Origin: an uncultured Flavobacteriales bacterium
Lineage (GTDB): Bacteria > Bacteroidota > Bacteroidia > Flavobacteriales > UBA1820
Reading direction: 5' to 3'
Length of the DNA: 64,000 bases
Assembly: GCA_959608625.1 (NCBI GenBank)
Contig: CAUHQV010000007.1
Location: forward strand, 4,367-68,366
Shown one piece after another: positions 41,871 to 50,150 of the stretch. The position numbers and the translations under genes were made by a program. Under the pieces are notes generated by a model that saw only the letters and a list, made by a program, of their open reading frames with translations, was not told where the DNA came from and ran no database searches. Every line of letters starts with the position of its first letter. Within the stretch, counting starts at the first letter, position 1.

Positions 41871-42473
41871 TTACTTAGAATACAACTCGACGATAAGCTG
41901 CTCCTTGATATTTTCCGGGATCTGAACGCGATCCGGAATAGCTACGAACGTCCCTTCCTTGGTCTCGTCATTCCACTGAAGCCAATCATAGGATTTGCGG
42001 GCGGCGAGCGAAACGGCGACAGCTTCCAGCGATTTGGATTTTTCGCGGACAGCCACCTTGTCCCCTGCCTTGAGACAGTACGAAGGGATGTTGACCACCT
42101 CTCCGTTCACGGTGATATGCCGGTGTCCTACCAACTGGCGTGCAGCAGCCCGCGTGGGAGCGATCCCCAAACGGTATACTACATTGTCCAGGCGGGATTC
42201 GCAAAGCTGGAGCAGAATCTCACCGGTAATTCCGCTGGCGCGCTGGGCTTTCTCGAAAATATTGCGGAACTGCCTTTCCAGAATACCATACGTATACTTT
42301 GCCTTTTGTTTCTCCTGCAACTGAGTAGCATATTCTGAACGTTTTGCACGGCGACGGGCCATACCATGCTGTCCGGGAGGATAGTTGCGTTTTTCAAACG
42401 AACGATCTTCTCCGTAAATGGCCTCGCCAAACTTACGTGCAATCTTAGTTTTTGGACCTATATATTTTGCCAT
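41871..42473 (-). CDS. rpsD: Ribosomal protein S4 (cysteine-free N terminus)
   Basis: A 200-residue small-subunit assembly initiator that binds 16S rRNA; in E. coli the homologue represses the alpha operon. It has an S4 RNA-binding domain near 90-155 (CESRLDNVVYRLGIAPTRAAARQLVGHRHITVNG). The N terminus IGPKTKIARKFGEAIYG lacks the four zinc cysteines of the C+ type. Confidence 0.98.
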   Translation of the reverse strand: MAKYIGPKTKIARKFGEAIYGEDRSFEKRNYPPGQHGMARRRAKRSEYATQLQEKQKAKYTYGILERQFRNIFEKAQRASGITGEILLQLCESRLDNVVYRLGIAPTRAAARQLVGHRHITVNGEVVNIPSYCLKAGDKVAVREKSKSLEAVAVSLAARKSYDWLQWNDETKEGTFVAIPDRVQIPENIKEQLIVELYSK

Positions 42474-42511
42474 TTTCTGTGTTACCTTTTGGTATTAATT
42501 ATACTACTCTT

Positions 42512-42904
42512 TTATACTCTTCTGCGTTTGGGAGGACGGCAACCATTGTGGGGCAAAGGAGTAACGTCAACGATTTCGGTTACTTCGATTCCCGAGGTAT
42601 GGATCGTACGGATAGCGGACTCGCGTCCGTTGCCCGGGCCTTTCACATACACTTTCACTTTCCTCAGTCCGGCATCCAAAGCGACTTTCGCGGCATCTTC
42701 AGCGGCTGTCTGAGCTGCATAAGGAGTATTCTTCTTCGAACCTTTGAAACCCATCTTACCGGCCGAAGACCAGGAGATCACCTGTCCGGCTTTATTGGTA
42801 AGGGTCACGATCAGGTTGTTGAACGAAGCGCTTACGTGAGCCTCTCCCACGGGCTCAACGGCCACTTTGCGTTTCTTGGTGCTTGCTTTCGTATTTTTGG
42901 CCAT
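42512..42904 (-). CDS. rpsK: Ribosomal protein S11
   Basis: 130 residues; platform protein near the mRNA exit. Conserved SASFNNLIVTLTNKAGQVISWSSAGKMGFKGSKKNTPYAAQ and the basic end PLPHNGCRPPKRRRV. 38 nt before rpsD. Confidence 0.98.
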   Translation of the reverse strand: MAKNTKASTKKRKVAVEPVGEAHVSASFNNLIVTLTNKAGQVISWSSAGKMGFKGSKKNTPYAAQTAAEDAAKVALDAGLRKVKVYVKGPGNGRESAIRTIHTSGIEVTEIVDVTPLPHNGCRPPKRRRV

Positions 42905-42914
42905 ATCCTATTTA

Positions 42915-43292
42915 TTATTTAGTGGCTTTCTTCTTATTTGCAACTGTCTTACGTTTACCCTTACGCGTACGGGAGTTGTTCTTGGTACGCTGTCCGCGCA
43001 ACGGAAGGCCGTTACGATGACGGATACCCCGGTAGCAACCGATGTCCATAAGACGTTTGATACTCATCTGTACTTCCGAACGGAGCTCGCCTTCCACTTT
43101 AAAATTGTCGGCTATCCCCTTGCGGATCAGCGCAAGTTCGTCGTCGTTCCATTCGTTGACTTTTTTGTCTTCGCTTATCCCTGCCTCAGCCAGGATTTTC
43201 TGAGCTCTGCTCTTACCTATTCCGAATATGTAAGTGAGGCCGATAACCCCTCTCTTATTCTTTGGTAAGTCTACCCCTGCAATTCTTGCCAT
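42915..43292 (-). CDS. rpsM: Ribosomal protein S13
   Basis: 125 residues; small-subunit head protein forming bridges to L5. Conserved MARIAGVDLPKNKRGVIGLTYIFGIGKSRA and RGIRHRNGLPLRGQRTKNNSRTRKG. Basic C-terminal tail reaching toward the P-site tRNA. Confidence 0.98.
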   Translation of the reverse strand: MARIAGVDLPKNKRGVIGLTYIFGIGKSRAQKILAEAGISEDKKVNEWNDDELALIRKGIADNFKVEGELRSEVQMSIKRLMDIGCYRGIRHRNGLPLRGQRTKNNSRTRKGKRKTVANKKKATK

Positions 43293-43321
43293 AAGACTTT
43301 ATATGATCGTTTTTTAATTAA

Positions 43322-43438
43322 TTATCCCTGCCTTTGTTTGAGCTTGGGGTTCTTTTTGTTAATGATGTACAAGCGGCCTTTTCTGCGGACAATCTTGCAT
43401 TCAGGGCTGCGTTTCTTCAGTGATGATCTTACCTTCAT
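43322..43438 (-). CDS. rpmJ: Ribosomal protein L36, zinc-ligand-free form
   Basis: A 38-residue gene translated directly from the sequence: MKVRSSLKKRSPECKIVRRK, then GRLYIINKKNPKLKQRQG. Order (infA-rpmJ-rpsM) is the usual one. Of the four C+ zinc ligands (CxxC, C, H) only one cysteine remains; the others are S/R, N and L, so it cannot form the zinc ribbon. This form is common in Bacteroidetes. Confidence 0.95.
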   Translation of the reverse strand: MKVRSSLKKRSPECKIVRRKGRLYIINKKNPKLKQRQG

Positions 43439-43488
43439 TTTTTTGGTGTATTTTTTGCGCTCCTACAGAGCAAAATGTTATACTGCGA

Positions 43489-43704
43489 TTAAAACCTGTA
43501 AGTAATGCGGGCCTTGGACAGGTCGTAGGGAGACATCTCCAACTTCACCCGGTCGCCGGGAAGAAGTTTGATGTAGTGCATACGCATCTTTCCCGATATG
43601 TGGGCGATTACCACATGGCCGTTATCCAACTCTACGCGGAACATGGCGTTGGAAAGAGCTTCTGTAATGGTTCCCTCGACTTCGATAGCCGTTTGCTTCG
43701 ACAT
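43489..43704 (-). CDS. infA: Translation initiation factor IF-1
   Basis: 71 residues; OB-fold factor that occupies the A site of the 30S subunit during initiation. Contains EGTITEALSNAMFRVELDNGHVVIAHISGKMRMHYI and ends SKARITYRF. Placed between secY and rpmJ; no adk or map gene intervenes, unlike in Bacillus. Confidence 0.98.
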   Translation of the reverse strand: MSKQTAIEVEGTITEALSNAMFRVELDNGHVVIAHISGKMRMHYIKLLPGDRVKLEMSPYDLSKARITYRF

Positions 43705-43713
43705 ACTCGCTCC

Positions 43714-45039
43714 TTACTTTTTAATTTTACCGGTCTTCATCAACCCGTCGTAATGGCGGTTGAGAAGATATGAATTGATCTGCTGGATAGTATCGATCAC
43801 GACACCTACCATAATCAGCAGCGATGTTCCCCCGAAGAACGAGGCAAAGTGGGTATCCACTCCCGCCAGACGTGCAAAGGTAGGAAGAATTGCGATAAGA
43901 GCCAACGCAATGGCTCCCGGAAGGGTAAGCAACGACAGTATCCTGTCGAGCAAATCCGCTGTCGGGCCTCCGGGCTTCACGCCGGGGATAAAACCGCCGT
44001 TGCGTTTCAGGTCGTCGGCCATATCGTTGGTTTTAACCGCAATAGCGGTATAAAGATAGGTGAACGCGATAATCAGCACTGCCAGTACCACATTGTACCA
44101 GAGTCCGAACATATCGGAGAACGCCATCTTGACCGAATCGCTGAACATGCCTCCGATGAGTCCCGGAATGAACATGATAGCCTGGGCGAAAATGATAGGC
44201 ATCACGCCTGCCGTATTTACCTTCAACGGTATATACTGGCGCTTTCCGCTAGGCATCTGGCGGCCCATTTGTCCGGAAGCAGCCACAGCTTTCGCATATT
44301 GCACGGGGATCTTCCGCACACCCTTGACCAGCATGACCGTAAACAGGATCACAGCGAGCCACAAGACAGCCTCCACCAAGAGCATGACCACTCCACCTGC
44401 GCCACCGCCGGTGAATTTAGTGGTAAATTCCTGTGCAAGGGCTATCGGAAGGCGGGCAATAATACCGATCGTAATGATCAGGGACACACCGTTCCCCACT
44501 CCCTTATCGGTGATACGTTCACCCAGCCACATAGTGAACATCGTTCCGGTGACCAACAAGACAATCGAACTCGTATAGAACATCCCCATATTGATACCCG
44601 GAGCCACAATATGGTATTGTGAATCGATGGCCACGATATAGGAAAATCCCTGCACGGCTGCAATGGCAATGGTCAGCCAACGGGTAATCTGAGTGAGTTG
44701 TTTACGTCCGCTTTCCCCGTCTTTCTGCAGTTTCTGCAGCGCCGGCACCGCAAAGGCCATCAACTGAACAACGATAGATGCCGAAATGTACGGCATCACA
44801 CCCAGACCGAGAATAGCCGCATGCGCAAACGCACCTCCGGTAAACGAGTTCAAAAGACCGAGCAGTCCATTGTTGGCTGTCGCTTCGCTCAAACCTTTGA
44901 GCTGATCGACATCGACGCCGGGCAGCGGTACGAAAGACCCGAAACGGTAAACGGCCAAGAGGACCAGGGTAAATAATATCCTGTCCCGCAGTTCCTTTAT
45001 CTTCCAGATGTTGCCCAGTGTTTCAAAAAAGTTTTTCAT
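43714..45039 (-). CDS. secY: Protein translocase subunit SecY
   Basis: A 441-residue inner-membrane channel of the Sec translocon with ten membrane spans. The N-terminal RDRILFTLVLLAVYRFGSFVPLPGVD, plug-region FTGGAFAHAAILGLGVMPYISASIV and cytoplasmic loop GVRKIPVQYAKAV are typical. Located at the end of the spc part of the cluster, 11 nt after rplO. Confidence 0.98.
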   Translation of the reverse strand: MKNFFETLGNIWKIKELRDRILFTLVLLAVYRFGSFVPLPGVDVDQLKGLSEATANNGLLGLLNSFTGGAFAHAAILGLGVMPYISASIVVQLMAFAVPALQKLQKDGESGRKQLTQITRWLTIAIAAVQGFSYIVAIDSQYHIVAPGINMGMFYTSSIVLLVTGTMFTMWLGERITDKGVGNGVSLIITIGIIARLPIALAQEFTTKFTGGGAGGVVMLLVEAVLWLAVILFTVMLVKGVRKIPVQYAKAVAASGQMGRQMPSGKRQYIPLKVNTAGVMPIIFAQAIMFIPGLIGGMFSDSVKMAFSDMFGLWYNVVLAVLIIAFTYLYTAIAVKTNDMADDLKRNGGFIPGVKPGGPTADLLDRILSLLTLPGAIALALIAILPTFARLAGVDTHFASFFGGTSLLIMVGVVIDTIQQINSYLLNRHYDGLMKTGKIKK

Positions 45040-45050
45040 CTGCCTTTTGT

Positions 45051-45503
45051 TTAGATGGTGTTCGCCTGGCCCTTGGCTTTTTCAATAGCTTCGGCTGCAC
45101 TTTTTGAAAATTTGTGAACGGTCACGTTCAGAGCGGCTTTAAGCTCTCCCTGGCCCAATACTTTCACAAAATCGTTCTTGCTTGCCAGACCGTTCTTGAT
45201 CAGCGTATCGATGGTAACTACCCCGTCCGTGATCTTGCCATTATCGACAAGCGCCTGGAGCGTAGCCAGGTTCACGGCACGGTATTCCACCCGGTTGATG
45301 TTCTTGAAGCCGAATTTCGGCACACGCCGCTGAAGCGGCATCTGACCTCCCTCGAATCCAACTTTGTGCTTGGCGCCGGAACGGGACATCTGTCCTTTCA
45401 GCCCGCGGGTAGAAGTACCACCCTTACCGGATCCTTGTCCACGGCCAACCCTTTTGCCTCTCTTAACGGCACCCTCTGCGGGTTTCAGATTGTGTAAATT
45501 CAT
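45051..45503 (-). CDS. rplO: Ribosomal protein L15
   Basis: 150 residues; late-assembly large-subunit protein. The glycine-rich N terminus GKRVGRGQGSGKGGTSTRG and PLQRRVPKFGFKN are diagnostic. A 102-nt gap, unusually long for this cluster, separates it from rpmD; I see no promoter or hairpin there. Confidence 0.98.
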   Translation of the reverse strand: MNLHNLKPAEGAVKRGKRVGRGQGSGKGGTSTRGLKGQMSRSGAKHKVGFEGGQMPLQRRVPKFGFKNINRVEYRAVNLATLQALVDNGKITDGVVTIDTLIKNGLASKNDFVKVLGQGELKAALNVTVHKFSKSAAEAIEKAKGQANTI

Positions 45504-45605
45504 TTTTTACCTTTTTAAAAGGATTTTACGAGTCGGTTTCCCTAAAGACGGTACCCGCCCCCTAAACAACGGATACCCCTACACCGAAAAAATCCCGTGT
45601 GATTA

Positions 45606-45788
45606 TTATTTTACTTCTTCTACTTTTACAAGGTGAGCCACTTTGTTGACCATACCCATCAGGGCATCGTTAGCTTCCTTTACTACCGAACTGTTCATTT
45701 TCTTCAGTCCGAGTGCGTCCAGGGTTCTCTTCTGATCCTTGGGATGGCCTATGCGGCTACGCACCTGTGTGATTTTTATCTGTGCCAT
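45606..45788 (-). CDS. rpmD: Ribosomal protein L30
   Basis: 60 residues; QIKITQVRSRIGHPKDQKRTLDALGLKKMNSSV is a typical L30. Lies 12 nt after rpsE. Confidence 0.97.
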   Translation of the reverse strand: MAQIKITQVRSRIGHPKDQKRTLDALGLKKMNSSVVKEANDALMGMVNKVAHLVKVEEVK

Positions 45789-45800
45789 TTTCTTTACGGA

Positions 45801-46328
45801 TTAACCCTTGAACACTTTTGATACCGATATTCCGCGCAATGCAGCTATCTGGTCCGCGCTACGCAACTGCGAAAGGGCGTTAAAAGTAGCTTTTACTACG
45901 TTGTGAGGGTTGGAAGACCCTTTCGACTTGGAAAGCACGTCGCTGATACCCACTGTCTCCAACACCGCACGAACGGCACCACCGGCGATCACACCGGTAC
46001 CGGTCGAAGCAGGACGGATAAAGACGCTTGCTCCACTGAACTTGCCTTCCTGAGCGTGAGGCACGGTCGTGCCGAGAAGGGGAACGCGGATCAGGTTCTT
46101 TTTTGCATCCTCAATGGCTTTCACGATGGCTTCGGACACCTCTTTCGATTTACCCAGACCGTGTCCTACGACACCTTTTCCATCGCCTACCACTACGATT
46201 GCCGAAAAACCGAAAGCCCGGCCTCCTTTGGTCACTTTGGTCACGCGGTTTACGCCTACCAGACGGTCTGTAAGTTCCAGACCGCTCGGTTTCACTCTTT
46301 CTACTGATTTACTGTATTCTTCAGCCAT
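45801..46328 (-). CDS. rpsE: Ribosomal protein S5
   Basis: 175 residues; decoding-fidelity protein of the 30S body. Double-stranded RNA-binding-like N-terminal domain (LVGVNRVTKVTKGGRAFGFSAIVVVGDGKGVVGHGLGKSKEV) and a C-terminal domain with FIRPASTGTGVIAGGAVRAVLE. Confidence 0.98.
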   Translation of the reverse strand: MAEEYSKSVERVKPSGLELTDRLVGVNRVTKVTKGGRAFGFSAIVVVGDGKGVVGHGLGKSKEVSEAIVKAIEDAKKNLIRVPLLGTTVPHAQEGKFSGASVFIRPASTGTGVIAGGAVRAVLETVGISDVLSKSKGSSNPHNVVKATFNALSQLRSADQIAALRGISVSKVFKG

Positions 46329-46335
46329 GATTCAT

Positions 46336-46689
46336 TTAAAATTTAAGACCTCCTTCTCTGGCTCCGTCGGCTAGCGCTTTCACGCGTCCGTGATACAGAT
46401 ATCCGGCACGGTCGAACGTGCAGGTATCTATGCCCAGTGCAAGAGCTTTTTCGGCTATTTTAAGACCTACTTTTTTTGCATTGTCAGCTTTCGCTCCCGA
46501 AGCATCGAAATCCTTCTCGCGAGAGGAAGCCGCTGCGAGCGTAACACCGTTCACGTCATCAATAAGCTGAACGTAAATCTCTTTGTTGCTTCTGAAGACC
46601 GACATGCGGGGACGTACAGCGGTACCGCTTATGGTGCGACGGATTCTGTAACGTATTCTCTGTCTTCTTTCTTGTTTACTTAATGCCAT
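46336..46689 (-). CDS. rplR: Ribosomal protein L18
   Basis: 117 residues; 5S rRNA-binding protein with basic N terminus (SKQERRQRIRYRIRRTISGTAVRPRMSVFRSNKEIYVQ) and the end YHGRVKALADGAREGGLKF. Confidence 0.98.
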   Translation of the reverse strand: MALSKQERRQRIRYRIRRTISGTAVRPRMSVFRSNKEIYVQLIDDVNGVTLAAASSREKDFDASGAKADNAKKVGLKIAEKALALGIDTCTFDRAGYLYHGRVKALADGAREGGLKF

Positions 46690-46701
46690 AGTAACAATCT
46701 G

Positions 46702-47247
46702 TTATGCCGACTTACCGGCTTTTCTTCTGATAATTTCACCAACAAACTTGATACCCTTTCCTTTGTAAGGTTCCGGTTTGCGCAGCGAACGGATCTTTGC
46801 ACAAACTTTCCCCAAAAGCTCCTTATCGTGAGAATAAAGCTTGATGATAGGGTTCTGTCCTTTTTCGGAAACCGTTTCTACTTTTATTTCCGTGGGAAGC
46901 TCGATGATCACGTTGTGCGAGAATCCGAGCGAAAGGTCCAGCTTCTGACCCTGGTTGACGGCGCGGTATCCCACACCCACCAACTCGAGTTGCTTGGTGA
47001 ATCCTTCCGATACACCCTGTACCATATTGGCGATCAGGGCACGGTAAGTACCATACAGGCTATGCGCCAGTTTGTCGTTATGTTCGGGGCGAACCACTAT
47101 CACCTGGTCGCCTTCCTGTTTCACGGTAACTTCTTTTATCTGCTGGGTAAGCTCTCCCTTCGGGCCCTTTACCGTGACGGCATCGGGAGCGATGGTAACG
47201 GTTACGCCCGCAGGTATAGTTACTGGATGTTTACCTATTCGTGACAT
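46702..47247 (-). CDS. rplF: Ribosomal protein L6
   Basis: 181 residues; large-subunit protein near the factor-binding site. Two tandem alpha/beta domains; SRIGKHPVTIPAGVTV and the end RKPEPYKGKGIKFVGEIIRRKAGKSA are diagnostic. Confidence 0.98.
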   Translation of the reverse strand: MSRIGKHPVTIPAGVTVTIAPDAVTVKGPKGELTQQIKEVTVKQEGDQVIVVRPEHNDKLAHSLYGTYRALIANMVQGVSEGFTKQLELVGVGYRAVNQGQKLDLSLGFSHNVIIELPTEIKVETVSEKGQNPIIKLYSHDKELLGKVCAKIRSLRKPEPYKGKGIKFVGEIIRRKAGKSA

Positions 47248-47268
47248 TTCTTGTTTTTCGTTTATGTG

Positions 47269-47667
47269 TTAGTAAACATAACATAATACCTCGCCGCCGA
47301 TATTCTCTTCTTTGGCCTTCTTGTTGGTCATCAGACCTTTCGAAGTGGACATGATGGCGATACCCATACCTCCGAGCACACGCGGCAGTTCTTCGGCACC
47401 GGCATACTGACGCAAACCCGGGGACGAGATACGCTCCAACTTGGTGATGGCGCTCTGGCGGGTAGCTTTGTCATATTTGAGAGCTATCTTAATGCTCTGC
47501 GAAGGCCCTTCCCCTTCGAATTTGTAGTTGAGGATATAGCCCTGCTCGAAGAGGATCTTAGTGATCTCCCTCTTGAGGTTGGATGCTGGTATCTCAACCA
47601 CTTTCTTACCGGCGCGGATCGCATTGCGAAGCCTTGTCAGATAGTCTGCTATTGGATCTGTTATCAT
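47269..47667 (-). CDS. rpsH: Ribosomal protein S8
   Basis: 132 residues; primary 16S rRNA binder, and the repressor of the spc operon in E. coli. DPIADYLTRLRNAIRAGK and GIAIMSTSKGLMTNKKAKEENIGGEVLCYVY are diagnostic. I could not identify an S8-binding mimic near rplE or rplX by eye. Confidence 0.98.
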   Translation of the reverse strand: MITDPIADYLTRLRNAIRAGKKVVEIPASNLKREITKILFEQGYILNYKFEGEGPSQSIKIALKYDKATRQSAITKLERISSPGLRQYAGAEELPRVLGGMGIAIMSTSKGLMTNKKAKEENIGGEVLCYVY

Positions 47668-47700
47668 AACTCTGTGTAATCCTTTTAATTATGTGATTTA

Positions 47701-47970
47701 TTACCAGCTTGCCTTTTTCACACCGGGGATAAGTCCCTGGTTTGCCATTTCACGGAGCGTAACACGCGAAATACCGAACTGGCGGACATACCCGCGAGGA
47801 CGGCCGGTGAGTTTGCAACGGTTGTGCAGACGAACCGGGGAAGCGTTCTTGGGCAGCTTTTGCAGACCTTCGTAATCTCCGGCGGCCTTCAGCGCTGCGC
47901 GCTTGGCGGCATATTTGGCAACAAGTGCTTCACGTTTGCGCTCGCGCGCTTTCATTGATTCTTTAGCCAT
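47701..47970 (-). CDS. rpsN: Ribosomal protein S14 (zinc-free long form)
   Basis: 89 residues, the long C- form: the core RLHNRCKLTGRPRGYVRQFGISRVTLREMA has one cysteine and no CxxC pairs, so no zinc is bound. The short zinc form (about 61 residues) is absent from the cluster. Confidence 0.98.
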   Translation of the reverse strand: MAKESMKARERKREALVAKYAAKRAALKAAGDYEGLQKLPKNASPVRLHNRCKLTGRPRGYVRQFGISRVTLREMANQGLIPGVKKASW

Positions 47971-47975
47971 TGTGC

Positions 47976-48527
47976 TTATTTCTTTTTAAATGGTAAACCG
48001 AATGCGGTGAGTAATGCTTTTGCTTCCTTATCGGTTTTGGCCGTGGTTACAAAAGTGATGTCCATACCGGAAATCTTGTTCACCTGATCGATGTTGATCT
48101 CCGGGAAAATGATCTGCTCGGTAACGCCCATATTGTAGTTACCGCGCCCGTCGAAACCGTTGGGATTGATCCCGTTGAAGTCGCGGATACGGGGCAGCGA
48201 AGCGCTCACCAAGCGGTCGAGGAACTCGTACATCTTGTCTGCGCGCAGCGTAACCTTCACGCCTATCGGCATTCCCTTACGGAGCTTGAACGAAGCCACG
48301 TCCTTTTTCGAATTGCATGCGATAGCCTTCTGGCCGGCAATGCGAGTCGTTTCGTCAATGGCATATTCTATCTGTTTTTTGTCGGATACGGCAGTGCCTA
48401 CACCTTTGGAGATAACGATCTTCTCCAAGGTAGGAACCATCATTACATTCTTGTATCCGAATTCGGACATAAGGGCAGGAACTACCTTTTCCTTATACTG
48501 TCCTTTAAGTCTTGGCTGGTATGTCAT
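47976..48527 (-). CDS. rplE: Ribosomal protein L5
   Basis: 183 residues; central-protuberance protein binding 5S rRNA. RLKGQYKEKVVPALMSEFGYKNVM and GNYNMGVTEQIIFPEI are diagnostic. The start overlaps the rplX stop by 4 nt (ATGA). Confidence 0.98.
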   Translation of the reverse strand: MTYQPRLKGQYKEKVVPALMSEFGYKNVMMVPTLEKIVISKGVGTAVSDKKQIEYAIDETTRIAGQKAIACNSKKDVASFKLRKGMPIGVKVTLRADKMYEFLDRLVSASLPRIRDFNGINPNGFDGRGNYNMGVTEQIIFPEINIDQVNKISGMDITFVTTAKTDKEAKALLTAFGLPFKKK

Positions 48528-48841
48528 CGTATTACCTCCCCTGATTTTTTAGAAACCCTAACTTTCTTGTCCCCTTCCATCTTGTAGCCTACACGCGTAG
48601 CTTTCCCGCTCTTGGGATCCAGCAACGAAAGGTTGGAAATGTGAATGGGGGCTTCCGTCTTCACGATACCGCCCTGGGGGTTCTTCGCATCGGGTTTTTT
48701 GTGTTTGGATACCACATTGACACCCTCTACGATTGCTTTGTTATCTTCGGGAAAAACACGAAGGACTTCTCCTTCCTTGCCCTTGGAACCACCGGAAATA
48801 ACGACAACCTTGTCTCCTTTTTTGATTTTCAGTTTTGTCAT
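48524..48841 (-). CDS. rplX: Ribosomal protein L24
   Basis: 105 residues; KOW-domain assembly initiator at the exit tunnel (KLKIKKGDKVVVISGGSKGKEGEVLRV). The start MTKLK is preferred to an upstream MERIM because it matches homologues. Confidence 0.97.
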   Translation of the reverse strand: MTKLKIKKGDKVVVISGGSKGKEGEVLRVFPEDNKAIVEGVNVVSKHKKPDAKNPQGGIVKTEAPIHISNLSLLDPKSGKATRVGYKMEGDKKVRVSKKSGEVIR

Positions 48842-48855
48842 GATCCTTTCCAATG

Positions 48856-49224
48856 TTAAAGCACTTCGGGTGCGAGTGATACGATCTTCATGAACTGTTT
48901 GTCACGCAATTCGCGTGCCACGGGTCCGAATACGCGGGTACCGCGCATCTCCCCGGCTGCGCTCAAAAGAACGCAGGCATTGTCATCGAAACGAATGTAC
49001 GATCCGTCGGGACGACGCACCTCTTTCTTCGTTCTGACTACAACTGCCTTAGATACCTGGCCTTTCTTTACGCTTCCCGTCGGGGTGGCATCCTTTACGG
49101 TCACCACAATGGTGTCGCCAAGCGATGCATACCGTCTGCCGGTACCGCCCAGTACACGTATCACAAGCACCTCGCGGGCGCCTGTGTTATCGGCCACTTT
49201 TAATCTTGACTCTTGTTGTAACAT
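48856..49224 (-). CDS. rplN: Ribosomal protein L14
   Basis: 122 residues; intersubunit-bridge protein (MLQQESRLKVADNTGAREVLVIRVLGG; GSYIRFDDNACVLL). 4 nt after rpsQ. Confidence 0.98.
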   Translation of the reverse strand: MLQQESRLKVADNTGAREVLVIRVLGGTGRRYASLGDTIVVTVKDATPTGSVKKGQVSKAVVVRTKKEVRRPDGSYIRFDDNACVLLSAAGEMRGTRVFGPVARELRDKQFMKIVSLAPEVL

Positions 49225-49228
49225 AATA

Positions 49229-49486
49229 TTATTTAGCTCTTTCTATGATTTCGACTAATCTCCAGCGCTTGTTCTTCGACAGAGGACGCGTCTCCATGAT
49301 GCGCACCGTGTCTCCGATATTGCAGGCGTTCTGGTCATCGTGTGCATAGTATTTTTTCGTTTTGATCACGAATTTACCATACATCGGGTGTTTCACGCGC
49401 TTTACCTCGGAAACGACGATGGATTTCTCCATTTTGTTCGAAGTAACCACTCCTATGCGCTCTTTTCTCAGATTTCTTGTTTCCAT
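49229..49486 (-). CDS. rpsQ: Ribosomal protein S17
   Basis: 85 residues; OB-fold 16S rRNA binder. The start at METRNLRKERIGVV matches the family; the longer frame would overlap rpmC. KRVKHPMYGKFVIKTKKYYAHDD and RPLSKNKRWRLVEII are diagnostic. Confidence 0.97.
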   Translation of the reverse strand: METRNLRKERIGVVTSNKMEKSIVVSEVKRVKHPMYGKFVIKTKKYYAHDDQNACNIGDTVRIMETRPLSKNKRWRLVEIIERAK

Positions 49487-49496
49487 CTTCCGCTGA

Positions 49497-49691
49497 CTAC
49501 TTTTGAAGTTCTCTTTTGGTAAGCTCAGTTGCAAGACGAGCAACCGTTCTACGCGTTTTGCGGATATCCATCGGGTTTTCCAAAGGATTCACCGCATGAT
49601 TGAGGCGCTGCTCGGTGAGCTTGGCCTTGGTCTCAACCAGCTTCTCCTTAAGGTCAGCCGTCGACATCTCTTTTATTACGGATTGTTTCAT
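49497..49691 (-). CDS. rpmC: Ribosomal protein L29
   Basis: 64 residues, two helices at the tunnel exit near the SRP and trigger-factor site: EMSTADLKEKLVETKAKL and NPMDIRKTRRTVARLATEL. Confidence 0.97.
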   Translation of the reverse strand: MKQSVIKEMSTADLKEKLVETKAKLTEQRLNHAVNPLENPMDIRKTRRTVARLATELTKRELQK

Positions 49692-49703
49692 TTTGCGATC
49701 GGA

Positions 49704-50126
49704 TTAAGCTTCTACAAAATCGTGGGCTACTACGAACTTCGTCTTGATGGGAAGCTTCTGAGCGGCCAGGCGCAACGCCTCTTTGGCCACGTCAAAAGGA
49801 ACGCCTCCCACCTCGAACATGATACGTCCGGGAAGTACTACGGCTGCCCAATATTCCACGTTACCCTTACCTTTACCCTGGCGGACTTCGGCCGGCTTCT
49901 GGGTGATCGGCTTATCGGGGAATATGCGGATCCAAAGTTGTCCTTCACGTTTCATATAACGCGTAGCTGCGATACGGGCCGCCTCTATCTGACGGGCGGT
50001 AATCCACTTCTGTTCGAGAGTCTTGAGTCCGAAAGTACCGAACGCTATCGTATGCCCTCTGTGGGAGAGGCCATGCATGCGGCCTTTCTGTACTTTACGA
50101 AATTTTGTTCTTTTAGGCTGTAACAT
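49704..50126 (-). CDS. rplP: Ribosomal protein L16
   Basis: 140 residues; A-site tRNA-contacting large-subunit protein. MLQPKRTKFRKVQKGRMHG and WIRIFPDKPITQKPAEVRQGKGKG are diagnostic. Confidence 0.98.
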   Translation of the reverse strand: MLQPKRTKFRKVQKGRMHGLSHRGHTIAFGTFGLKTLEQKWITARQIEAARIAATRYMKREGQLWIRIFPDKPITQKPAEVRQGKGKGNVEYWAAVVLPGRIMFEVGGVPFDVAKEALRLAAQKLPIKTKFVVAHDFVEA

Positions 50127-50150
50127 TTCTACTATATTTTGGCCTTGTTA

